Assembly (NCBI GenBank): GCA_021464415.1 | Contig: CM038467.1 | Location: 9,069,411 to 9,133,410 of the forward strand | Reading direction: 5' to 3' | DNA length: 64,000 nt | From: Lonicera japonica | Taxonomy: Eukaryota; Streptophyta; Magnoliopsida; Dipsacales; Caprifoliaceae | Shown here: piece by piece, positions 12,647 to 22,089 of the stretch | Position numbering within the stretch: the first letter of the stretch is position 1 | How the letters are laid out: each line of letters starts with the position of its first letter | Notes under the pieces: generated by a model | Told to the model about the DNA's origin: nothing | Database searches by the model: none | The model's input: the letters and a program-made list of their open reading frames with translations, nothing else | Position numbers and translations under genes: made by a program

Positions 12647-13255
12647 AAAATTAGTGGTAGTGATAAATGCACCCTTTTTATTATCACTAACATTTTTTAT
12701 ATTTTAAACTCTTCACTTTTAAAAATTTTATCACAAACACCCGACTCTACCACTCTTTAACTTAACAACCATAATTATGTTAATACTCTCCGTTATTGGG
12801 AGAGTATCTTCATTGGTACTCGCTCGACATTAAGTATCTCGAACTTCGTCAATAATTTAAAGAATGGCCTATTTTTTAAATATACTCGTCTATTTTATGG
12901 TGAGTAAATGTGTAAATACTCTCCCGTCATTGAGAGAATATATTCATTGGTGCTCACTCGACATTAAGTATCTGAAATTTCAGCAATAACTTAAGTTAAA
13001 GCCTTTTTTTAGAAATATGCTCGTCCAATTTATGGTGAGTAAATGTGGTAAAACTCTCTCGTCATTGGGAGAGTATCTTCATTGTTACTCGGTCGATATT
13101 GAGTATCTGAAACTTAAACAAATCTGTGTATGAATTTTTTTTCCTTTTTTTTTATAAGAGATCTATACATATATGCATTTTTTCGTTTGTCTTTTTTTCT
13201 TTTTTTCTTTCGTTTTAGAATATATGTGTGTATGTATGTATATATGTATGTTTTG

Positions 13256-13296
<41 letters not shown>

Positions 13297-13628
13297 ATCT
13301 TTTGAAGGAAAAAAAAAGAGGAGAAGGAAAAATCCATATTCTTTTGTTTTCGAATTTATATATATTTATGTATGTGTATGTTTTGAAGAAGATGAGAAGG
13401 AGGATGAGGAGAATAAAGGAGTAGTGAGAAGGCGGTGAACGATTGTATTATTGTTATGTTGTGATTAATGATTAATGATTAATTAATTAAGTTAATTAAT
13501 AATTAACTTTTGGATAAAAAAGTGAAAAGAGATGGTGATGGGAATAAAGTTTATTGTAATATTAATAAAAAAGTTAGAGGATGTTAGTGATAATAAAAGG
13601 GGGTACATTTATCACCATCCAAAATTAG
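12647..13628. mobile_element. TIR element carrying CTCG hairpin repeats, copy 1, 8-bp TSD
   Basis: Element 12655-13620 (966 bp) begins TGGTAGTGATAAATGCACCC and its right end, complemented, reads GGATGGTGATAAATGTACCC; the inverted similarity runs about 45 bp inward (TTATTATCACTAACAT on both sides). The 8-mer AAAATTAG flanks both ends (12647-12654 and 13621-13628). The interior holds a roughly 130-bp direct repeat (12780-13125) and a (TA)n/(TG)n stretch (13255-13300). No transposase. Copies 2 and 3 of the same architecture follow at about 16.9-17.9 and 18.1-19.3 kb. Confidence 0.8.
12780..13125. repeat. three degenerate ~130-bp direct repeats with CTCGNTCGACATTAAG core
   Basis: Units begin near 12780, 12912 and 13045. 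Each has ACTCTC, GTCATTG/GTTATTG, GAGAGTAT, TTCATTGGTACTCGCTCGA and ATTAAGTATCTG, followed by a variable T-rich part ending TTTATGGTGAGTAAATGTG (absent from the third, truncated unit). Short GGGAGAGTAT/ATACTCTCC inverted pairs could fold into hairpins. The repeat lies inside TIR element copy 1. Confidence 0.75.
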
Positions 13629-13803
13629 GGGTTGATATTTGTAACATTTTTTTAATCATTAACACCCCTTATATTTTAGGGCTTTTTTCTATTAAGGATA
13701 AAAGTTATACTCTCTTTTTAACTAAGGTTAATATTTTTGGAAAGATAGTTTGAAGGATAACTTTTATTTAGAGGACAAAATTATATTTATTTAATTAAAT
13801 AAA

Positions 13804-16193
13804 ATAAATTTATGGGTAATTAAGCATAAGGACTCATTCTAATAATAACATAATTATAAAAGATACTTAAAAATTAGCCGTGAAAATAAGGATATTGTAC
13901 AAAAATACACTAATACCTCTTTCTTATAACATCTAACGTCTCATTATGATACTAACAACAACCAGAAGGTGCTAAACCACAACCAGAAAGTGCTAAATGC
14001 ATTTAGCATCAACTAGAAGTAAGCCTGGCTTTGGTATAATACCGTACCATACCGAGTGTACCGTGTATCGTACCGAAAATTTGGTACACCAAAATTCATT
14101 ACTATTGCTATACCAAATTTTCGGTTTACCAAAATATTGGTATGGTATGGTGTGGTACGATACATTACCAAAAAATCAATCATAAAAAAAATTGAAAGTC
14201 GACAGTCAAAAGTGAACATTTTTGGCTAAAATAAAACAATTAAGTTATTTTTACTTACCTTTAATTAAGTTTTGGCAATCAATTGTTCCAAAAATACTAA
14301 ACCATGTATAAATATTATTACATTATAAACCATGATACGGTACATTACTAAAAAAATTATCATTGTTACTAACTTAGCCCACTTCATTGAGTTCCAAGAA
14401 AAATTCAAACACAAACAGCGAAAAATTCCCTAGAAAATCAATTTAAAGGAGATTCCACTAAAAACACATTGAAAAAGAATGTGATCGAAACAAAATACAC
14501 TGGATGGTTTTACTTTGATGAAAAAGAGCAAAAGTATATATGATAAAAATTGTTACCAACGAACTGTAATTTTATCATTGTTATTAACAAATTGTTAATT
14601 ATTTTTTATTTCTTTTTATACTCTAACAATATATATAAATACACAGATATATAAATATATATAAAAATGGAAAAAAAAAACTAAAATTACTAAAAGCAAG
14701 TAGCTGACAGACTTGTTAAAATAAAATTGTACATTTACAAGGTAACCAAGAAGAAAGCTGTTGTTTGCATAAACAGAGACATAATTCAAAAAAAAAAGGA
14801 ACAGCTTTGGAGGAAACCTTTGGCTTTTAAAAGGTCATCCATGAACTTGGATAATACAAAAAAATAATTGCAGTAGAATCTTAAGTAAACCAAGAACTGA
14901 TATATAAATACACAGATATATAAATATATATATAAATACACATAGCAAAAGTATATATATGATCAATTCAAATCCTAGATAATTTTATCATTATTACTAA
15001 CAAACTGTTAATTATTTTTCAAATTTTTTCATACTCTAACAATCTATACACAGATATATAAATATATATATGTATATATACACACATAGATATATAAATT
15101 TTGGTATTATTTTAGCATTTTATATAATGGCACAATTGGTATGGTTTGGTACGGTATACCATGGTAATACCAAAATTTCGATATGGTACGATATACCATC
15201 GGTAATGAGTTTGAGTATCGGTATTGTGCCAAAATAATTTGGTATGGTACAATACTGATTGGTATTATACCATTAACAAATTTTGGTATATTTTGGTAAT
15301 TGTTCAATTTGGTACGGATTGGTACGATACAAATGGTATATTTTCCTACCCTTAACCAGAAGGTGCTAAACCATAACCAGAATGTGCTAAATCACAACCA
15401 AAAGGTGCTAAATGCATTTAGTATAAACTAGAAGGTGCTAAACCACAACTAGAATGTGCTAAATGCATTTAGCACCACTTGGACAACAATTAGAATGTGC
15501 TAAAATAATTTTAGCACCATTACAAAACATAGAATAACAAAATTAATGAGATTAACATCCACTCTATTTATATATATGTATATATATATGGATCGACGTA
15601 TGGTTTGTAAAAAAGAAACGATCAGATTATTTTTTTTCAAAATCCCGCCGGGCTATTAAAATTGATCGATTTTGATAGCAAAATGACCTCTGATCGTCTT
15701 GATTTTTGCGCAAATAAAGTAACTTTGTCTTCTAAATAACATATCCAAAAATCAGCTAAATTCAACAGTTCAATCAAAAGTTATATATGTTTTATGATTG
15801 CCATTGCAGAAAAAAGAATAAGAAAATGATGAGAACTGCGCTCCTCCCGGCGATACGATCGGAGAATCGAGTGGTGATGGTGGTAGAGGAGGTGATGTCA
15901 TTGGTGAGACAGAGTGGAGTATTTGATGGTTGAATGGAATCTAGAGAGGGGGAGATGAGGTATTAAAAAATTAAGTGGATGAGGAGGGGGCTAAGAGATG
16001 TTTATATTAAGGGTATTTTTGTCTATCAACATTTTTCATTTTCCTTAAAGTAAATTAATATTATGAAAAGTGTCCTTATTGCAAAACCAAACTATGAAAT
16101 TAGTACTACTTCTCTTTATTAAACATGAGTTCGTCTTTAGTGTTATAAAATATTACAGAGCGAGGTCTTATAACCCATTATCTCATAAATTTA
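13804..16193 (+). mobile_element. MULE-like non-autonomous element with palindrome array, copy A (interrupted by a hAT)
   Basis: Element 13813-16184 is flanked by the identical 9-mer ATAAATTTA (13804-13812 and 16185-16193), the duplication length expected of Mutator-like elements. Termini TGGGTAATTAAGCATAAGGA and, complemented, GAGATAATGGGTTATAAGAC are imperfect inverted repeats. After about 140 bp comes an array of units such as ACCAGAAGGTGCTAAA with the palindrome GTGCTAAATGCATTTAGCAC or degraded versions (13955-14019 and 15355-15520). Then follow a unique segment with GATCGACGTA (15590), a coding-less GC-richer part, and a conserved 3' end (16015-16184). A hAT-like element (14020-15354) splits the array. 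Copies B and C are at 26.9 and 29.1 kb. Confidence 0.82.
14012..15362. mobile_element. hAT-like element rich in GGTA/TACC, nested in palindrome-array copy A
   Basis: Element 14020-15354 (1335 bp) begins TAAGCCTGGCTTTGGTATAA and ends CCTACCCTTA. The flanks are ACTAGAAG (14012-14019) and ACCAGAAG (15355-15362), a probable 8-bp TSD with one mismatch. The TSD reading is weakened because ACCAGAAG is also part of the host array unit. Subterminal zones are crowded with GGTAC, TACCG and GGTATACC words in both orientations. No protein is encoded. Confidence 0.65.
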
Positions 16194-16900
16194 ATGATAA
16201 ACTAAAAGAGTTGCATTAAAAAATAAGGCCCAATACATGAAAAAATGGGTAATTAGGCTGAGGACTACACCGAGAGCTAACCATGCTTGTACATTAATCG
16301 ATCTCGATCCACGAATATCCAAGAAGAAAAACTAATACTAAAAATAATTTAATATATCTGTGAGAAAATTTTAAAAAAATATAACTTAATATATATAGTA
16401 GAAAATTAAAAGATTTAACTTAATACGACTAACAGAAAATTGAAAAGGTGTACCTTAATACGTCTGTTAGAAAATTCATTAGAAGAACGTAACTTAATGT
16501 CTACCGTAAAATTAATTACAAGAACGTAATTTAATATATCTACCATAAAATTAATTAGAAAAACGTAACTTAATATGTATGCTTATTATTATGGGAGAAA
16601 TGTGCCTAAGACATATTTGCAGTTTCAATCTCATAGCATGTAAGGTTAGTTTAAGACATTTTCTTTCTTTAACTTTTTTTGAATAATTCTTATGTTATCT
16701 TCTTCTTTTTATTTTCTTGTGATATGTATTTGAATTGGTTTTCATTTATTTAAATTTGAATTTGATTGTATATTTATTTTCTTATAATATCTTTAAAAAG
16801 GGCAATATTATAATTCAATTTAATTAACTGAAATGATAAAATAATGAATATTTTGTCCTTGATTACAAAGTTCATCCTTTAATCAAAAAAATTTCCTGCA
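16194..16900. other. AT-rich spacer with short direct repeats
   Basis: No gene is seen. Between 16325 and 16585 a unit of about 50-55 bp recurs five times in diverged form, with words AACTTAATAYRTCTRY and AGAAAATTAAAAGA; each copy contains a variant of CGTAACTTAATATGT. The rest is AT-rich with no recognisable structure. Confidence 0.5.
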
Positions 16901-16929
16901 AACTAATGGTTAAAAAAGAATGTCATTTA

Positions 16930-17890
16930 TTTCAAGGACAAGCTTATAAAATGTCCTTTATGATTATTTTCTATATATTTTATACTTCTTTACTTTTAAT
17001 TTATTATCACAAATATCACATCCCACCCTCCTTTCACTTAAAACATAATTAAGTGATTAATCTAAACAAAAGAAAAAAAAAGTTAAATTTCATTTCTCTT
17101 CCTCTTCCTCTCCATCAATGTTGCTTTCCTCTATCCATTATCTTTCTATGTCTCTCCACAATTTGAACTCCATCTCTGCTATTCGTCACTTAAAGCTTTA
17201 CTCGGTTCAAATAGAACGAGTTTGGACTTAACTTTCGTTGCATATATGCCTAGTAAAGTTATACTTTTTTGAACCTAGCATTCACCCAATATTAGCTGAG
17301 TTATTACACACATACTCATCCCACATGCATTAAGGTTGGGCATTGACTCTCGCTGCATATGTGTCGAGTAAAGTTCAATACATAAAATCAACATACTCGG
17401 CCAATGCAAGCCAAGTATACTTGCGGGTGACTTGGTCTTTTTTGACTGAGCATAGAGCTATATTCTTGGTGGAAAATCTTAATCTTTTGATTGAGCATAG
17501 CGTTAAACTTTCGGTAAAAATCTTATTTTGTGCGTTTGTGTGTATATATAGGGTGTTTGGATCTTTTGAAACGCAAATAAAACCACACCGTACTAAGCTA
17601 AGCAATTAATATGTAAAAGAACAACAACAACAACAACCATCATGTGAATCCTTTCTTAGGGTTTATAAATACCATTCTTGTAGTAAGTTTTACTTGAGCA
17701 TTTTTCTAAGTGGGGGAGGGTAGAAGGTGAAGGTGGTGAAATGTGATAAAATTGTTTTGTTATGAATAAGAGTTAATTAATTAAATTAGAAAGGGTAATA
17801 GGGAGATTGATAGAAATAAAATTTTATTCGTTTAATCTAACAATATTCAAAAGGTGTTAATGATAAAAGAGGAGTGCATTTATCAACATG
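16930..17890. mobile_element. TIR element with CTCGG hairpins, probable copy 2
   Basis: The right end (17836-17890: GTGTTAATGATAAAAGAGGA, GTGCATTTATCAACATGCAC) matches the right end of copy 1. The left zone (16960-17060), with TATTATCACAAATATCACAT and CCACCCTCCTTTCACTTAAA, matches copy 1's left interior. The middle (17195-17480) has CTCGGTTCAAATAGAACGAG, TACTCGGCCAATGCAAGCCA and TTTTTTGACTGAGCATAGAG motifs. The exact left boundary and TSD are not clear. No transposase is seen; open frames in the middle are not convincing. Confidence 0.5.
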
Positions 17891-18096
17891 CACATGAACA
17901 CAAAACAAAAATATTAATGCAATTATTTTTTTTATACAACCAATAATTTTACAACTATCATTTTAAGACAATAAATATACACAACTATCATTTTAAGAAA
18001 TAAATATTTATATAGGTAGTATATTCAACCTAAAACCTCCGGCGACAAAAAATATGTCAAATAACACACAAAAAATTACTTCTTTTTTTAAAAAAT

Positions 18097-19326
18097 GGGC
18101 GGCGTTATTGCCACACACCTAATTACTTTGTAACACTCCCCTTCTCTATATCACTCCTTTAATACAATGCTTTTCTTCCTTCTACTCCCAAAATCTAAGG
18201 AGCACTCACCTTTAAATTATATTAATTATTAACAATGATATTAATGATAATTATTAATAAAACAAGGAATTAGCAAAATAAAATAAAATTAAAAGGCCCA
18301 CAATCTGCTCCTTCCTTTCTTCTTCTTCTTATCTTCGATCGTCTCTTCTTTTTCCTCCTTTTCTTCTCATTTCTTCCTCCACCAACACTCGGCAATCTCT
18401 CGAGTCTCCACACTCTCTCCCTCCGTTTCAATGCCCTCTCCGGCCCACACCATTCTCTTCTGACCTTTCCCCCATCAACAATCTCGAAAACTTAATATGA
18501 AGCTATGCTCGGCTTATCGCAACCAATTAAATCGCAAATGACTTGGCGTAGATAAGCCGAGTGCAACCAGGTTTCCATTCAACGTTGCTCGACCTTAATC
18601 CACCGAGTGTGAAGGTATGTTACTCGGCCTAAAATAACCGAACTTGATAAGAGGGGGCTCAGTGCAGATCAGCCGTGTCAAGCCAAATCTGAAGCTTAAA
18701 ATACATACTCGTCAAATTAAAAATGAGTCATATTAGATTACTCGGCTTAATAAAATCAAGTGTTTTCAGCTATATTCGGCTTTATAAGACCGAGCAAATA
18801 TTCTTCATACGTATAAGCCAATAATGTATGCTCGGTTATGAACAACCGAGCTTGTTTACTACTACTCGGTTAAGTATGGCCGGATAAAATTAAAAACCTA
18901 TTTGGGGGTGATTGCAGAATTACGGTGAAATGGCTTCACCGGAGCGAAAGATTCTAGTAAGATGGAACTCTAAAGACTCGGATGGATTAACGAACCAAGA
19001 GGATTTGATTGTGAAGAAATCGTTAGTTTTGCCATTATTCAATGCGGTGTTGTTCCAAATTTAAAGATGGGACGTGTTAAGTGCTTCTTGGAATTGAAAA
19101 ACGTTCATTTTTGCAGAGAGACAGATTGATGGTTTATAATTGGAGTTTTGGAAGTGTTGTTGAGGGTGTATTTTAGAGAGAGATGATGATGGGATTAATT
19201 AATTAATTGTTGATTATTGTACTTCAAAATAAAAAAAAAGTAGCGTGTGCGTGCCAATAGAAAAAATCTTCATTTTTATTAAGGGAGTGTTAGAGAGAGA
19301 TTTGGAGGGTTGTAGTAGTGCCACCC
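18097..19326. mobile_element. TIR element with CTCGG/CCGAG hairpin array, copy 3
   Basis: The left end GGGCGGCGTTATTGCCACAC with downstream TTGTAACACTCCCCTTCTCT pairs with the right end, whose complement reads GGGTGGCACTACTACAACCC then TCTAACACTCCCTTAATA. A-rich direct flanks (AAAAAAT-type) could be a TSD but are too simple to be sure. The interior (18500-18900) is a run of short inverted repeats of the type CTCGGCTTATC...GATAAGCCGAG. Similar terminal sequence recurs once at 26543-26585. No transposase is encoded. Confidence 0.6.
18500..18905. repeat. array of short CTCGG...CCGAG inverted repeats
   Basis: At least six consecutive segments pair a CTCGG (or TTCGG) word with a nearby complement. 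Examples are GCTCGGCTTATC with GATAAGCCGAG, TACTCGGCC with ACCGAAC, ATTCGGCTTTAT with AAGACCGAGC, and GCTCGGTTAT with ACAACCGAGC. Spacing ranges from a few to about 35 bp. The words recur in copies 1 and 2 of the same transposon family. Confidence 0.7.
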
Positions 19327-20076
19327 AAAAAAATACCCAAAATATTTGTTAGAAACCCAACTCATGAAGTTAATCCACCCTTAAATCATGAAAATTTTCA
19401 ACAAAGTTTCACAATATTATCCTTTTTAAAATTGGTAAGTATATCCACTAATTAAAATTAAATTATAATTATATTTCGCTCTCTTTAAAATTTACAAACA
19501 CCATTTCTCTCTCTCTAAAATTGACTGAAACCATTTCTTTCTTTCTTTAAATCCTACATATTTCTCTCTCTAGACCTCCATTACCATCATCTCCACCCAT
19601 TTACTGCGTGCAACTTTTAGTCAAAAACTTAAAAAAAAAAAATGGAAAATTAAGAACATAATAACAATAACAAACACAAAATCATAAACAATGGCAAAGC
19701 GGTTTCCCTGTTCTGTTTTTGAAATTCAAGAAGAAGAATATCAAACTAAACTTTGACCATATAAAACATGTTGCTTTCGGAAAAATATTAACAAAGGATT
19801 TTATGTACATAAAAGAAAGGAAAAGATTAAAGATTATATTTATAACTTATTCAACATCTTTATAATAAACGATCACGTGTCTAAAGAAAACCAGAAAAAC
19901 AGCATCACATTACATTACATAGTAAACACAAACGAAAATCCTCACTTCAAACAAACACACGACACTGAACATTTAGAAACATATATATCATAAATTATGA
20001 TAAAATAGCACTTAATCATGGTCTTCAAACTTTATTTGCAGTAGATTTGGAGGTGTATGATCGAGTAACGACGACA
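19327..20076. other. AT-rich spacer downstream of the GST pseudogene
   Basis: No gene is seen. A CT-rich section (19480-19575) contains two near copies of an ACCATTTCTCTCTCTCTAAAA-like phrase. The segment nearest the pseudogene (about 19700-20076) may include its former 3' UTR. Confidence 0.4.
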
Positions 20077-20755
20077 TCAACGAACTTGCAGATTATATTT
20101 CAAAGTATCTGGGGCTTCTAATTTAATTCGAAAAAAGCCGGTTAAATGATCTCTAGGAGGCAACTTCTCCTTGACAATGTTGCAGTTGACAAATTCCTGG
20201 GCCCATTCGAATAATTTGGGAAACTTTTCCTTTGTTAAAACATCTGCTCCAGTTACTTCTTGAATCGCTCCGACCCAATAGACTATAAAATCAGCAACAA
20301 TGTCCACCAGTCCAATGTTGTCCCCTCCGAAGAACTTCTTGTCTTTGAGTTCATTTTCAAGTAATTTTAGGAGCTCATTAGCTTCTTCAATGGCCTTCTC
20401 CTGTTCCCTTTCTTTGCTCTAACAAGCATTCCAAAATGCACTCATGCACTAAACATAAAGGTAATAAATTAGTTTTGATTCATTTGCACAAGAAATGAAA
20501 CTAGTTAGGGCAAGAACTCGGGGCACACTAGATACTTGAGCAAGCGTTATTATAACAGTAATTCTTGATACTATATACAATGCTTTTAAATGAAATTTGA
20601 GGTCATGTAATAGAGTTTCGCCCAGTAGTTGTGATAAGGTTTAATGTTTTACAAATAATTAATTACATATATACATCAATCGGCTCACAACACTGTTACA
20701 ATTAGGCTTACTATTAATTATACCCCCAAGTGAAGACAAAGTCAGAAAGATAGAA

Positions 20756-20794
<39 letters not shown>

Positions 20795-21103
20795 GACATC
20801 GATGAACTTGGCCTAGAAACGAGCCATGGCTCTCTCATAAGGATATTGAGGCAAAATAGAAGCCCCTTCCCAGGTTTGATTAACGTATTCAAGAATAACA
20901 AGAGACTCCGCATTGGGCTTACCATTGTGCAAAAGCACTGGGATCTTCTTGTGAATAGGGTTGTACTTGAGAAGCAGAGGACTCTTGTTTGCCAAATCTT
21001 CTTCAATAAACTCATATTCAACACCCTTTAGTTTAAGAGCAATCTCTACTCTGCAATTAAATGGGCTTCCACGAGCACCAATCAACTTCACTTCCTCTCC
21101 CAT
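20077..21103 (-). pseudogene. tau-class glutathione S-transferase pseudogene (two in-frame TAG codons)
   Basis: Tau GSTs are cytosolic enzymes that conjugate glutathione to electrophiles. Exon 1 (21103-20792) has the family start and N-terminal thioredoxin fold: [20 protein letters not shown] with the catalytic Ser at about residue 13, then [10 protein letters not shown] and [10 protein letters not shown]. Exon 2 (20448-20077) has FGGDNIGLVDIVADF and a normal C-terminal end. With both exons the frame would be about 227 codons, normal for the class, with intact splice sites and no frameshift. Two conserved Trp positions are TAG instead: codon 97 (20815-20813, after RAMARF) and codon 114 (20421-20419, after FWNAC). 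On the + strand both are C-to-T changes, one in CAG and one in CAA context. The intron starts with a (TA)n run. Inactivation looks recent. Confidence 0.88.
20759..20790. repeat. (TA)n microsatellite beside the GST splice donor
   Basis: About 15 TA units lie immediately inside the GST intron, so that on the minus strand the donor reads GTATATATA. Length changes here would alter the sequence next to the splice site. Confidence 0.9.
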
Positions 21104-22089
21104 TTCTCTCTCATTACTTTTTAAGTGGAATTGGTGTCGGCTTGAATGAAGGTTGTCGGGTACGGGTTGGATTCGGATCTGGGTGTGGGTTTGGGGGTTA
21201 ATGGTGGGGTTTGAATTTGGCTGTTGGTTCCATTGCTGGTTTTAGGAGATGTGTTCTCTCTCTCTAGATGTATTGAGGCTAAAACCCAAGCTTGATGCGG
21301 AGGAAGAAGCCATGGAGCTTGATGATGAGAAGAAACGTGAATTTTAGAGAGAAAAAAAAAATGGTTTTCGTCAATGATAATGACAGAGGACGAAGTTGTG
21401 AAGCTTGATGATGAGAAGAAACACGAATTTTAAAGAGAGAAGAATGGATATTTTTTATTAAAATTTACCCCACCATTAATTAAGATTTACCTTTTAAATT
21501 TATAAAGTAATTGTATTTATTAATTTAGTGAATATTTTAATATTAAATTATTATTTAAAATAATATTTATAAAATAAAATTAATAATATTTTTTTATCAA
21601 TCTATCTACATTTACGAATTAATTTAATAACGCAAAATAATTGTAAAATATGATGAATAAAAACAAAATCAACCAAAACAAAATTTAAAAAAATTTACAG
21701 TAATTCATAAAGTGTCTCTTTTGTAGGGAAACTTCAAAATAAGAAATCCCGTATTCAAAAATTATTGGCATACTTCTTGTCCAAAAGTTTCGAATTCACG
21801 TCCAAAGATATAAATCTTTATACATGAATCACAAATTTCTAACATCAAGAAACGAGACTACAAAAAATGAAACAAGGCTAATACAATCCACAAATTTGAA
21901 ACATTAAAAAGAAACCAAACTAATTACATTGTTATTGAAATAAAAACATAACAGAGGGCTAAAAACACTCTTTTAAGTATCCACACTCGGTACACCAAAT
22001 CATGGAGATCCAAAAGATCAAAACAAAAAGATAAAAACACAACAAAAGTATTTTCCAGGTTCTCTTGTGCAGAAACCTACAATCTGGTT
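21104..22089. other. spacer upstream of the GST pseudogene; 3' region of HSP101
   Basis: The part next to the GST start should contain its old promoter. A roughly 35-bp motif, AAGCTTGATGATGAGAAGAA plus following bases, occurs twice (about 21317 and 21403, 87 bp apart). Between 21440 and 21700 the DNA is extremely AT-rich. The segment 21950-22089 is the likely HSP101 3' UTR. No other gene is supported. Confidence 0.45.

Noticed and set aside
13130..13438. Plus-strand frame of 102 codons rich in Phe/Tyr/Ile
   Set aside because: Covers T-rich, (TA)n and (TG)n sequence inside TIR element copy 1; compositional only.
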